6,457 nt of DNA from JAICIG01 sp035532215 (GTDB lineage: Bacteria; Planctomycetota; Planctomycetia; Pirellulales; JAICIG01): assembly GCA_035532215.1 (NCBI GenBank), contig DATKRK010000358.1, positions 1 to 6,457 on the forward strand, given 5' to 3'. A model generated the notes under the pieces. That model had not been told where the DNA came from, searched no databases, and worked only from the letters and a program-made list of their open reading frames with translations. The position numbers were made by a program, and so were the translations under genes. This document shows, in pieces, positions 1 through 5,805 of the stretch. Numbering within the stretch: the stretch's first letter is position 1; every line of letters begins with the position of its first letter.

Positions 1-22
1 GCCGCCACCACGCTCGACGACA

Positions 23-47
23 CGGAGGCTCACGCCTCCGGCTCGCC
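23..47. repeat. GAGGC/GCCTC hairpin repeat, intergenic copy
   Basis: Hairpin unit with GAGGC / GCCTC arms followed by GGCTCGCC. It is the non-coding counterpart of the unit at 1261-1285 (23 of 25 positions identical). No gene is recognised around it within the window. Confidence 0.7.
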
Positions 48-63
48 AGGAGCGGATCGACGT

Positions 64-104
64 CTTTCGCTCCGCGAAAGCACGTCTTTTCGCGGAGCGA
101 AAAG
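64..104. repeat. Twin hairpin repeat
   Basis: Two adjacent perfect hairpins. The first (64-80) has arms CTTTCGC / GCGAAAG around TCC; the second (86-104) has arms CTTTTCGC / GCGAAAAG around GGA. The second is essentially the reverse complement of the first plus one extra A/T pair, so the pair forms a larger inverted repeat. It resembles REP/BIME-style paired palindromes. A terminator role is possible but there is no T-run. Confidence 0.75.
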
Positions 105-341
105 CGACCATGGCCGCGTCGCCGCGTCGCAAGCGGAAACTTCCAGATGCCAAGATGGCCAACCGCGCCGAACCGCCTTGGCGGCGGAAGACGCGATGCA
201 CGGAGCGGAGACATTCCAAAAGCGCAGTGAACCCGCCTTGAGCCAAGCGGGCTAAATTATTACAACTCGCCGCTTTGCAACTTTACTCACCGCGCGCTTC
301 TTCAAAAGAATTCGGAAATTGCTGCTGATCTTCTTTGCTGT
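105..341. other. Non-coding stretch between repeats
   Basis: No supported gene. It holds an imperfect stem-loop at 232-251 (CCCGC and GCGGG with one bulge) followed by an AT-rich patch around 252-262. No clear promoter or T-run terminator is seen. Confidence 0.5.
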
Positions 342-532
342 CTGCCACCAGCTTTAGCTGGTGGTATTCGAGCAAAAGCGCCAGTTGTCTTTGAGCCGGC
401 TTGTGCAGGTCTTCAGACGCTCGTCAGTGGCCTGCCATCCTCATCAAAGCCAATTCAAGAGGAAGCCGGCTAAAGCCGGCTAGACGACGTTTCATGGTTG
501 GCTTTCCTACCACCAGCTAAAGCTGGTGGCAG
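342..532. repeat. Composite palindromic element, left copy (MITE/BIME-like)
   Basis: A 191-bp element bounded by perfect 23-bp inverted ends (342-364 and 510-532), each itself a palindrome with core CCACCAGCTTTAGCTGGTGG or its complement. Inside are AGCCGGCTT (394-402) and AGCCGGCTAAAGCCGGCT (464-481). The same parts occur in the same order at 6266-6408. No ORF is present, so it is non-autonomous if mobile. It starts 159 bp beyond the GAP1-like stop and could end operon transcription through its stem-loops. Confidence 0.85.
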
Positions 533-691
533 GCGTTGCCGGTGCAATTCCGCTCGCGGTCGTCGAACCTCTTTGCCGCCCGCCGATTCAAAGCATCGCA
601 AAAACCGCGCGGCGCAATCCTCTTGCCGGGGCGCAATTCGAGACCGGCGCCGTCCGGCACGTGTTACCGCTTGACGGAGCCAGTCGAGCGC
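533..691. other. Short non-coding spacer downstream of the operon
   Basis: Lies between the composite element and the GAP1-like stop. No supported ORF and no T-run terminator is seen. Confidence 0.5.
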
Positions 692-2233
692 CTACTCGCC
701 GAACAGCAAGCAGACGACGTCCATCGCGGCGACGGCCAACGTGGGATTGCGGATTTGGTCCCCTTCGACGCAATCTCGCCACACGCGCAGCGCGTGCCGC
801 ACGTATTGCTCGCGAGATTCTTCCACCAGCTCTGGACCAAGCTGCGACAGCACCTCGGGCCAGAGCTTGCGCAGTTCGTCGAGGGCGCCGGGCTTGCCGG
901 CGATGGCTTCGAACACGGCGTCGTCGAGCCGTTCGAGCTGCTCCAGTGCAGCCGGGCAATGCGTGCCCAGGACCTGGGCCGGATCGAGTTCGATGCCGCC
1001 CGGCGCCTTGCGGATAGCGCTCTGCACGGCCCGCAGAAAACGGCGATGGGCCGCGTCGGCCCGGTGTTGCTCGTCCGCGGGCGGAACCGCGCCGGAGGCG
1101 ACGTTTGGCGAGCCGGAGTTAGGCGAGTCGTGGAGGGCCGGGCGCCCTCGCCCGGCCGGAGCGGTTTCGGCCGCGTCGTTTGGCCGGGCGGGGGCGCCCG
1201 GCCCTCCCTCTGGTTTGTTTGGCCGGGCGGGGGCGCCCGGCCCTCCCTCCGGCAACGACCCGGAGGCTAACGCCTCGGGCTCGCCGAGATGCGCCGACTC
1301 CGGCTCGCCGAAATGTGCGGCGGCGCCGGCGGCCGCCGGAGCGGATTCCGCCAGCACTTCCAGCAGCTCGTTGCCCAGCGCCGTCAGATCGCCGATCGAG
1401 AGGCCCGGTCGCGGTTTCGCAAGCTGCTGAGCCAGAAACGACGTTTTGCCCGAGGCGATGACCAGCGCCACGAAGCCGCTCCAACCGGTGGTGGCCGTGA
1501 ATTGTTTGGGCGGCTTGCCCGACAATTCGAGCACCGTCGTCTCCTGCTGCCGCAAGATGCGTCGTTGATCGGTCGGGTCGTCGCCCAGGCAAAAGATGCG
1601 AAAGGGTCGGCGCGGCGAATGCTTGAGCCCGGTGCAGAAGGAAAATTCGGTGCGGCACTCAAGCGGCAGGCAGTTGATGAGGCCGTGGATCAGCCGGATG
1701 CCGTTGCCGGCGGCGATCAGCGCCAACGAAGGGCTGCGCAAGGCGGCTTCGACCAGCGCGCCGAGCCAGGTGGCGCCCGGTTCGGAGAGCAATTGCGCCA
1801 ACAGCGCCTGGTCGACCACGGCCGCCTTGCCCGCCAGCCGAAACGCTTCGAGCGACTCGGGCAGCGGATCGTGGACCTTTAGCGAGCCTTGGGCGAAGGC
1901 CGCCGTCAGCAGCGCGAACGGGTTGTTGGCAAAGCGCGCCAGCGTTTCGGCGTCGACGATCAGACATTGCGTGTAGATTTTGGGCCCCGTGCGACCGCTG
2001 TATTCGCTGCCCGCCGGAGTGGTCTTCGAAACGCAATAGGCGCCGCTTGGCAAGCGGTGAAAGTTGATGCTGACCGCGTCTTCGCCGCTTTCCAGCAGCG
2101 AGTCGTGAGACGGTCCCCAGACCGCCAATTCGCGCAAGTCCTCGGCGCAAATTTCCGGGCTGTACACGGCCAATTGATAGCCGTCCAAGCGGTTGGTCTG
2201 CGTCGAAGTGAAAATCGCTTGTTCGATGAGCAC
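692..2233 (-). CDS. GAP1-like GTPase-associated protein, 513 aa
   Basis: Probable GTPase partner of the 'GTPase-associated protein 1' (GAP1) type. The family assignment rests on recalled similarity of the N-terminus (LIEQAIFTSTQTNRLDGYQ, then a WGPSHDSLL segment near residues 39-47) and on its position directly behind a small GTPase; the N-domain subtype is not settled. Residues 1-300 form the N-terminal and middle parts. Residues 306-378 are a low-complexity Gly/Pro/Ala linker encoded by palindromic DNA repeats. Residues 386-513 look like a helical C-terminal domain (PGGIELDPAQVLGTHC, then KLWPEVLSQLGPELVEES). The start is GTG at 2233: it gives the family-like N-terminus, AGG lies 8 nt upstream, and any in-frame ATG further up overlaps the GTPase gene. 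The stop is TAG. It is the last gene of the operon, 62 nt after the GTPase gene. No catalytic motif is recognisable, so its biochemical role (effector, regulator or scaffold) is unknown. Confidence 0.8.
   Translation of the reverse strand: MLIEQAIFTSTQTNRLDGYQLAVYSPEICAEDLRELAVWGPSHDSLLESGEDAVSINFHRLPSGAYCVSKTTPAGSEYSGRTGPKIYTQCLIVDAETLARFANNPFALLTAAFAQGSLKVHDPLPESLEAFRLAGKAAVVDQALLAQLLSEPGATWLGALVEAALRSPSLALIAAGNGIRLIHGLINCLPLECRTEFSFCTGLKHSPRRPFRIFCLGDDPTDQRRILRQQETTVLELSGKPPKQFTATTGWSGFVALVIASGKTSFLAQQLAKPRPGLSIGDLTALGNELLEVLAESAPAAAGAAAHFGEPESAHLGEPEALASGSLPEGGPGAPARPNKPEGGPGAPARPNDAAETAPAGRGRPALHDSPNSGSPNVASGAVPPADEQHRADAAHRRFLRAVQSAIRKAPGGIELDPAQVLGTHCPAALEQLERLDDAVFEAIAGKPGALDELRKLWPEVLSQLGPELVEESREQYVRHALRVWRDCVEGDQIRNPTLAVAAMDVVCLLFGE
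1133..1157. repeat. Inverted copy of the GC-rich hairpin repeat
   Basis: This 25-bp stretch matches the reverse complement of the core of the 39-bp tandem units with one mismatch. Because it is inverted, the GAP1-like gene reads it as a different peptide (GRGRPAL) than the neighbouring copies (GGPGAPARPN). Confidence 0.8.
1178..1255. repeat. 39-bp direct tandem repeat, two copies, in frame
   Basis: Copies start at 1178 and 1217. The first 33 bp are identical and the last 6 bp differ. Each contains a hairpin with 9-bp arms and a GGGG loop. The period is 13 codons, so the GAP1-like protein reads PEGGPGAPARPN twice (residues 328-339 and 341-352). Exact identity implies a recent duplication. Confidence 0.9.
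1261..1285. repeat. GAGGC/GCCTC hairpin repeat, copy inside the GAP1-like gene
   Basis: This 25-bp unit matches 23-47 at 23 of 25 positions, in the same orientation. It contains GAGGC and GCCTC arms around a 4-nt loop and ends in GGCTCGCC. Here it is translated as part of the GAP1-like linker (GEPEALAS). Confidence 0.8.
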
Positions 2234-2295
2234 CGTGAAAGCCTTTGGGGATCTTGAATCTCGCAGGCGTTTGCGTCCGGAAAAACTTGGTCCGC

Positions 2296-3198
2296 TTAGG
2301 CCTGCTTTACCAGCCATTCGAACGGTTCGATCAACCCTCGCGGCTCGACGCGCAACGGCACGCGCAGCTTGCCCTCGCGGCGATTGCGATAGGCGCAACC
2401 GCCGGCCACGCCGACCGCAAAAAAGCGATGATTTCTGAACCGCTCCTGGCACTGTCGCCACAGCCCGGGCGCTCGGGCTTGGGCGAAGCCGGACGGATCG
2501 ACGAAGCACTCCTCGCACTCATCGGCCTTGGTCAACACGAAGCCGACGGGTCGCTTCGACCAGCCGCGTTTCGGATCTTCATCCAGTTCGGCCAGATAAC
2601 TGAGCAGCTTCATCGTGAAATAGTCCTGATCGAGCGAGCCGCTTTGCAGCTTCACCGTGTCGATCAGGATCAGCGCGCCGAAGCACTTCGACAACAGCGG
2701 ATGGATCACGTCGTACGTGTGCGGGTGGTCGACTTCCTCGAGCAAGGCTTCGCCGGCCATGTCGGGCATGATCAGTTCGAGCGGCTGCTTCTTGCCCGCC
2801 ATCCGCAACTGGGCGTGAACCCAGTTCCAGCGGTCGGGCTCGGTCGGCGTCTTGCGGGGGAACTCTCCGCGCGCCAGGGCCGAAGCGGTGGACTGCTGCA
2901 GGTTGATCGAAAAGGCGCCGCGCGCCATCATTTGCAAGCGATCGGGCTGCCGCGAAAGCATGTCCATCAGCATGCCCAGGTAGACCGTCTTGCCGGCGCT
3001 GCTGGCGCCGATCGCCGCGACCATGCGCGGGTTGATTTTCTGGGTCGTCGCCTGGTGGGCCAAGGCCATCGGCGCGAAGCATTGCCGGCACAATTCGGCG
3101 TCGAACGTGTTGTCGACGCCGCAGATATAACAGGGGACTTGGACCGCGTACTGGGCCAGCCGGTACGAGTCCATAGGCATGGCGCCTTCTTTGATCAT
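2296..3198 (-). CDS. Zinc-ribbon small GTPase of the double-GTPase (DO-GTPase-like) type, 300 aa
   Basis: P-loop GTPase, expected to be a GTP-driven switch. Residues 23-40 hold a zinc ribbon (CYIC, then CRQC: Cys23, Cys26, Cys37, Cys40). The G domain follows: G1/Walker A GASSAGKT at 64-71; a possible switch I around Thr117-Thr119; G3 DMAG at 146-149 after the hydrophobic strand LELIMP; hydrophobic strand GALILIDT at 174-181; G4 TKAD at 223-226, a variant of NKxD; a G5-like loop near VGVAGG at 262-267. The C-terminus ends with GLIEPFEWLV, a closing pattern I associate with DO-GTPase-like domains. The start ATG at 3198 overlaps the upstream stop as ATGA, with GGAG about 8 nt upstream. ATGs at 3180 and 3174 are alternatives and would leave the zinc ribbon intact. 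Only one G domain is present although related systems often have two. GTPase identity is firm; the subfamily is inferred. Confidence 0.88.
   Translation of the reverse strand: MIKEGAMPMDSYRLAQYAVQVPCYICGVDNTFDAELCRQCFAPMALAHQATTQKINPRMVAAIGASSAGKTVYLGMLMDMLSRQPDRLQMMARGAFSINLQQSTASALARGEFPRKTPTEPDRWNWVHAQLRMAGKKQPLELIMPDMAGEALLEEVDHPHTYDVIHPLLSKCFGALILIDTVKLQSGSLDQDYFTMKLLSYLAELDEDPKRGWSKRPVGFVLTKADECEECFVDPSGFAQARAPGLWRQCQERFRNHRFFAVGVAGGCAYRNRREGKLRVPLRVEPRGLIEPFEWLVKQA
3195..3198 (-). promoter_or_regulatory. ATGA stop/start overlap (translational coupling)
   Basis: The TGA stop of the FGE-fold gene and the ATG start of the GTPase gene share ATGA on the minus strand. GGAG lies about 8 nt before the ATG, inside the FGE-fold gene. 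This arrangement usually couples translation of the two genes and suggests that their products are needed together. Confidence 0.8.
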
Positions 3199-4406
3199 GC
3201 GTGGGTCTCCTCGGCCTGTTCCGGTTCGGCTTCCTGGAATTCTTCGTGCCGCCCTGCGCCGGGCTCCGGCGCGGCGACGTCGCACATGCCCAGCGCGCAG
3301 CGAAAGCCGATGTTGTGCTTGCGCGACAAGGGGTTGTCGCCGCTCTGAAATTGACAAGTGGCCTGGTTCTCGAAATACGTGTCGAAGGCCCCGCCGCGAA
3401 TGCTCTTCATGGGAACCGGCAAGAGGAGATCTTGCGAGGCGCTTTCGGCTGCGCCGAAGTTGCCGCTGGTCCACTCCCAGACGTTGCCGATCAGTTGATA
3501 CACTCCGCCCACGCTGACGCCGGAAGAGAATTCTCCGACGGCCACGACCTTGTCGGGGCCGGAGCCCCAGAGGTTGCAGCGTTCGCGGTCCATCGTGTCG
3601 CCCCAGGGAAACTTTCGCTGCCATTGTTTCTTGTCCGACAGCGGCACCGGCCAACTGCCCGCCTTGACCCATTCGGCCTCGGTCGGCAAGCGCTTGCCCA
3701 CCCAGCGGGCGTAAGCGGCGGCTTCGTACCAACTGACGCCCACGACCGGCAGATCGTCTTCGCCGCGCGGATAACGCCCGTGTTTCCAGAACCGCGGCCC
3801 CGGCGTCCCGGTGGCATCGACGAAATCGAAGACCGCGGTCCAGACTTGCGGGTCCCAGATCGACATCTGCTCGTAGCCGCCGGCCTCGACGAATTGCAGG
3901 TATTGGCGATTCGTCACCGGGTAGCGATCGAGGAACATCGCCTCGACGCGCCGCACGCTTTCCGACGGCGAGTCGTCGTCTCCCGAATCGTCGTCGCCGG
4001 GCGCCGCCAGCGAGACTTCGCCCGAGGGCGCCAGCGCCATTTGGTTTTCCAGGGCTTCCCGGGCCTGCTGGAATTGCTCGGGCGAAAGATTCGAAACCAG
4101 TTGCCGGCGCAACAACAGCGCGTAGCGATCGCGGGCGAGCATGCCCTCGACCAGAGAATTCAAATCGTTCGGGTCGATCGGCGCTAACGGCTCGCTCTCG
4201 GCAAGTTCTTCGGCGGCAGCGCCGGCGTCCGCGTCGGCCGGTTGTGGCCGCGGAAGTCGCCGATACGATTCGAGCGCAACCCAGCAGAGTCCGACCGCGG
4301 CGGCGCCGCCCCAAAAGGGCGCATTCCCCCAAACGCTTCCTGCCAAAGCGCAGCCGCTGGCCAAACCGGCGAAGCACAGGCGCCATGGGTTTCGTATCGT
4401 GGGCAT
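3195..4406 (-). CDS. Membrane-anchored FGE-sulfatase (SUMF1-like) fold protein, catalytic cysteines absent, 403 aa
   Basis: Formylglycine-generating-enzyme fold protein. Residues 9-27 and 30-46 are hydrophobic and separated by a short GNAP turn, with arginines on both outer sides, suggesting a two-helix membrane hairpin with both ends cytoplasmic. Residues 80-125 are helical and 137-150 acidic. The FGE domain spans about 150-375, with YPVTNRQY (162-169), VGVSWYEAAAYARWVGKRLP (222-241), TEAEW (242-246), FPWGD (266-270), GNVWEW (307-312), RGGAF (337-341) and IGFRCA (366-371). The two copper-binding cysteines of active FGEs are replaced: the residues after RGGAF read DTYFENQAT, giving Thr and Gln at those positions. 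An acidic, Glu-rich tail ends the protein. The ATG at 4406 is preferred over the GTG at 4436 because AGGA lies upstream at good spacing (AGGAACGAGAAAC before ATG). It lies 39 nt after the coiled-coil gene and overlaps the GTPase gene by 4 nt. A binding or scaffold role is inferred. Confidence 0.9.
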   Translation of the reverse strand: MPTIRNPWRLCFAGLASGCALAGSVWGNAPFWGGAAAVGLCWVALESYRRLPRPQPADADAGAAAEELAESEPLAPIDPNDLNSLVEGMLARDRYALLLRRQLVSNLSPEQFQQAREALENQMALAPSGEVSLAAPGDDDSGDDDSPSESVRRVEAMFLDRYPVTNRQYLQFVEAGGYEQMSIWDPQVWTAVFDFVDATGTPGPRFWKHGRYPRGEDDLPVVGVSWYEAAAYARWVGKRLPTEAEWVKAGSWPVPLSDKKQWQRKFPWGDTMDRERCNLWGSGPDKVVAVGEFSSGVSVGGVYQLIGNVWEWTSGNFGAAESASQDLLLPVPMKSIRGGAFDTYFENQATCQFQSGDNPLSRKHNIGFRCALGMCDVAAPEPGAGRHEEFQEAEPEQAEETHA

Positions 4407-4445
4407 GTTTCTCGTTCCTACTTGCCTTGCTTGCACCTTGGCCGG

Positions 4446-5669
4446 CTATTTTTTCGTCGACTTCGTGGTCGAACGCCGACGCGCGATGTCTTTCTGCAGC
4501 ATGTCGAATTGCGCCATCACCGATTCCAGAATGGGATCGCCGCCCGCCGGAGCGGCCTGTGCAACCGGCGCGGCGACTGGCGCCGGGGCCTCGAGGGGCG
4601 CGGCGGCTTTCGGCGCCGGCGACCTGGTCTGCACCTCCAGCAGTTTTCGCAGTTGCTTGAACTCTTTCGACCACTCGCTGCGCTCTTCCATGTTGCGCTG
4701 CTTTTCGCTGGCGGCGGTTTCGGCCATTTCGACAACGCGCCGCCGGACCGTTTCCAATTCGGCTTCCAGCAAGTTGCGTTCGTGCTGCATCTCGCGAACT
4801 CGCTCGCGCCAGACTGGGTCGCCTTCGCTGGCGCCGGGCGAGCGGTCCGAGCGCTGGAGCAGCTCGGCTCGCGCCGCGGCCAGTTCTCCGCGCACGGCGG
4901 CCAGCTCCGCCGTGGCATCGACCAGGCGGCTGATCTGGCTGCGCGACGACGACAATTCCTGTTCCAGCGCCGACCGCTGCTGCTCAAGCTCGGCCAGGCG
5001 ATGGCACATTTCTTCCGCCGCGCTGTCGGCCTCGGCGCTCGATCGCTCCGGCTTGCGCAACAATTCGAGGCGGGCTTCTTCCAACTCGCCGCGAACTTTG
5101 GCCAATTCGGCGTTCGCGTCGGCCAGACGGCTGATCTGCTGCCGGGCTTCGGCCAATTCCTGCTCCATCGCCGAGCGTTGTTGTTCGAGCTGGGCGAGCT
5201 CGTCGCGTTCCCGTTCGACGTTCTCCAGTTGGCTGAGCAAGGCCGTCGTCGCGGTTCCCGTTTCGCCGGCGCTCGCTTCGCGGAGCTTGGCGAATTCCGC
5301 ACGGGCTTCTTCGAGATCGGCCTGCGACTTCTCCAGACGCTGGGAATTCGCCTCGATTTGCTCGGCGTCGCGTTCGAGGCAGCGCCGCTGCTCGGCCAGG
5401 CTCTCGCGCTCCGCGTCCAACTCTGCACGGCCGGCGTCGAGCTCGCGGCGTTCCGCATCGTGCTCTCGCTGCCGTTGTCCCAGCAGAGAACTCAGCCGCT
5501 CCAATTCCTCCAATTGGTCGACGACGAATTCCGCAAAGCCGTCGCCGCAGGCGCGAACCTTCGCAAGCGTCGATTCGACGTCTTGCCAGCCGGCGTTGGG
5601 TGAGAAGAGATCGGAAGACACAGTGTTGAAGTGGAATCGCTGAGGATCTTCGCTGCACGTCTCGGCCAA
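4446..5669 (-). CDS. Long coiled-coil protein with an internal duplication, about 407 aa
   Basis: No family is recognised. Residues 1-45 are non-coiled (LFSPNAGWQDVESTLAKV). Residues about 50-345 are rich in Glu, Arg, Leu, Gln and Ala with heptad-like spacing, predicting an almost continuous coiled coil. A 52-residue segment is duplicated (158-209 and 225-276; 36 of 52 identical by hand alignment, no gaps, offset 67 residues). Residues 349-375 are a Pro/Ala linker (PAPKAAAPLEAPAPVAAP), followed by a short amphipathic segment (PILESVMAQFDMLQKDIA) and a basic Lys/Arg tail. The start is uncertain. TTG at 5669 gives the longest form but has no clear Shine-Dalgarno; GTG at 5621 (residue 17) is the alternative. 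The frame is open upstream to a stop at 5748 without an ATG. First gene of the operon, 39 nt before the FGE-fold gene. It probably serves as a scaffold, oligomerisation or sensing arm. Coiled-coil nature is seen; function is inferred. Confidence 0.85.
   Translation of the reverse strand: MAETCSEDPQRFHFNTVSSDLFSPNAGWQDVESTLAKVRACGDGFAEFVVDQLEELERLSSLLGQRQREHDAERRELDAGRAELDAERESLAEQRRCLERDAEQIEANSQRLEKSQADLEEARAEFAKLREASAGETGTATTALLSQLENVERERDELAQLEQQRSAMEQELAEARQQISRLADANAELAKVRGELEEARLELLRKPERSSAEADSAAEEMCHRLAELEQQRSALEQELSSSRSQISRLVDATAELAAVRGELAAARAELLQRSDRSPGASEGDPVWRERVREMQHERNLLEAELETVRRRVVEMAETAASEKQRNMEERSEWSKEFKQLRKLLEVQTRSPAPKAAAPLEAPAPVAAPVAQAAPAGGDPILESVMAQFDMLQKDIARRRSTTKSTKK
4842..5198 (-). 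repeat. Internal tandem-like duplication in the coiled-coil gene
   Basis: Two segments, 5043-5198 and 4842-4997, encode residues 158-209 and 225-276 of the coiled-coil protein. They align without gaps at an offset of 201 bp, with 36 of 52 residues identical. Shared cores are LEQQRSA, QISRL and VRGEL. The DNA has diverged clearly, so this is an old duplication that lengthened the rod. Confidence 0.8.
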
Positions 5670-5693
5670 ATGCCCGCGGCTCTGGAGTGATTC

Positions 5694-5723
5694 CCCGCGG
5701 GCCGCCCGCGCAGCGTCCGCGGG
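5694..5723 (-). other. GC-rich stem-loop just upstream of the first gene
   Basis: The arms CCCGCGG (5694-5700) and CCGCGGG (5717-5723) are perfect complements around a 16-nt GC-rich loop. A third CCGCGG copy lies at about 5674-5679, only a few nt from the TTG start. The structure would lie in the 5' leader of the operon mRNA. It may affect translation initiation or may simply be another dispersed palindrome of this genome. Confidence 0.4.
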
Positions 5724-5805
5724 ATGCCAGCGCGACTGGCCGCTGAATCAAAAAGCGAGCAGGCAGCGAAAGCGAGCCCCGGACCGCCGTTCGACCGCCA
5801 TTGGA

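Larger units (their letters stand above)
1100..1318. repeat. Cluster of palindromic repeats inside the GAP1-like coding sequence
   Basis: This stretch encodes residues 306-378, yet its DNA is built of short palindromes of the intergenic type. It includes: GGCGAGCCGGAGT at 1107-1119 with its inverted copy at 1297-1309; three copies of a hairpin with 9-bp arms GGCCGGGCG / CGCCCGGCC (1136-1157, 1182-1203, 1221-1242); and a GAGGC / GCCTC hairpin unit at 1261-1285. No stop codon interrupts the minus-strand frame. Confidence 0.85.

Noticed and set aside
232..262. Intrinsic terminator (stem-loop followed by AT-rich sequence)
   Set aside because: The stem has a bulge and the following sequence is mixed A/T with no run of T on either strand.
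1100..1318. CRISPR array
   Set aside because: Repeats are adjacent or inverted, lie within a coding sequence, and have no uniform unique spacers.
526..1430. Several overlapping plus-strand ORFs opposite the GAP1-like gene
   Set aside because: Arg/Ala/Ser-rich products typical of antisense GC-rich frames; no motifs and no ribosome sites.
1441..1479. Possible second P-loop in the GAP1-like protein (ASGKTS near residues 260-265)
   Set aside because: The first glycine required by GxxxxGK[ST] is a leucine and no Walker B or G3 motif follows.
2234..2518. N-terminal extension of the GAP1-like ORF up to 2518
   Set aside because: It overlaps the end of the GTPase gene in another frame and encodes Arg-rich low-quality sequence; the family-like N-terminus begins at the GTG at 2233.
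2245..3348. Plus-strand ORF of 367 aa opposite the GTPase gene
   Set aside because: The minus strand carries P-loop, DxxG and TKAD motifs in order; the plus product has no recognisable features.
3201..4187. Plus-strand ORF of 328 aa opposite the FGE-fold gene
   Set aside because: The minus strand encodes unmistakable FGE motifs here; the plus frame is a GC-bias shadow.
3199..4674. Open frame upstream of the GTPase start (possible fusion protein of 792 aa)
   Set aside because: It lies wholly over the FGE-fold gene and the end of the coiled-coil gene in a shifted frame, with Arg/Gly-rich noise; the ATGA-coupled start at 3198 is far better.
4242..5603. Long plus-strand ORF of 453 aa opposite the coiled-coil and FGE-fold genes
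   Set aside because: It is antisense to a clearly coiled-coil protein; its Phe/Gln/Leu/Arg-rich product is what the complement of Glu/Ala/Leu codons produces. No family motif.
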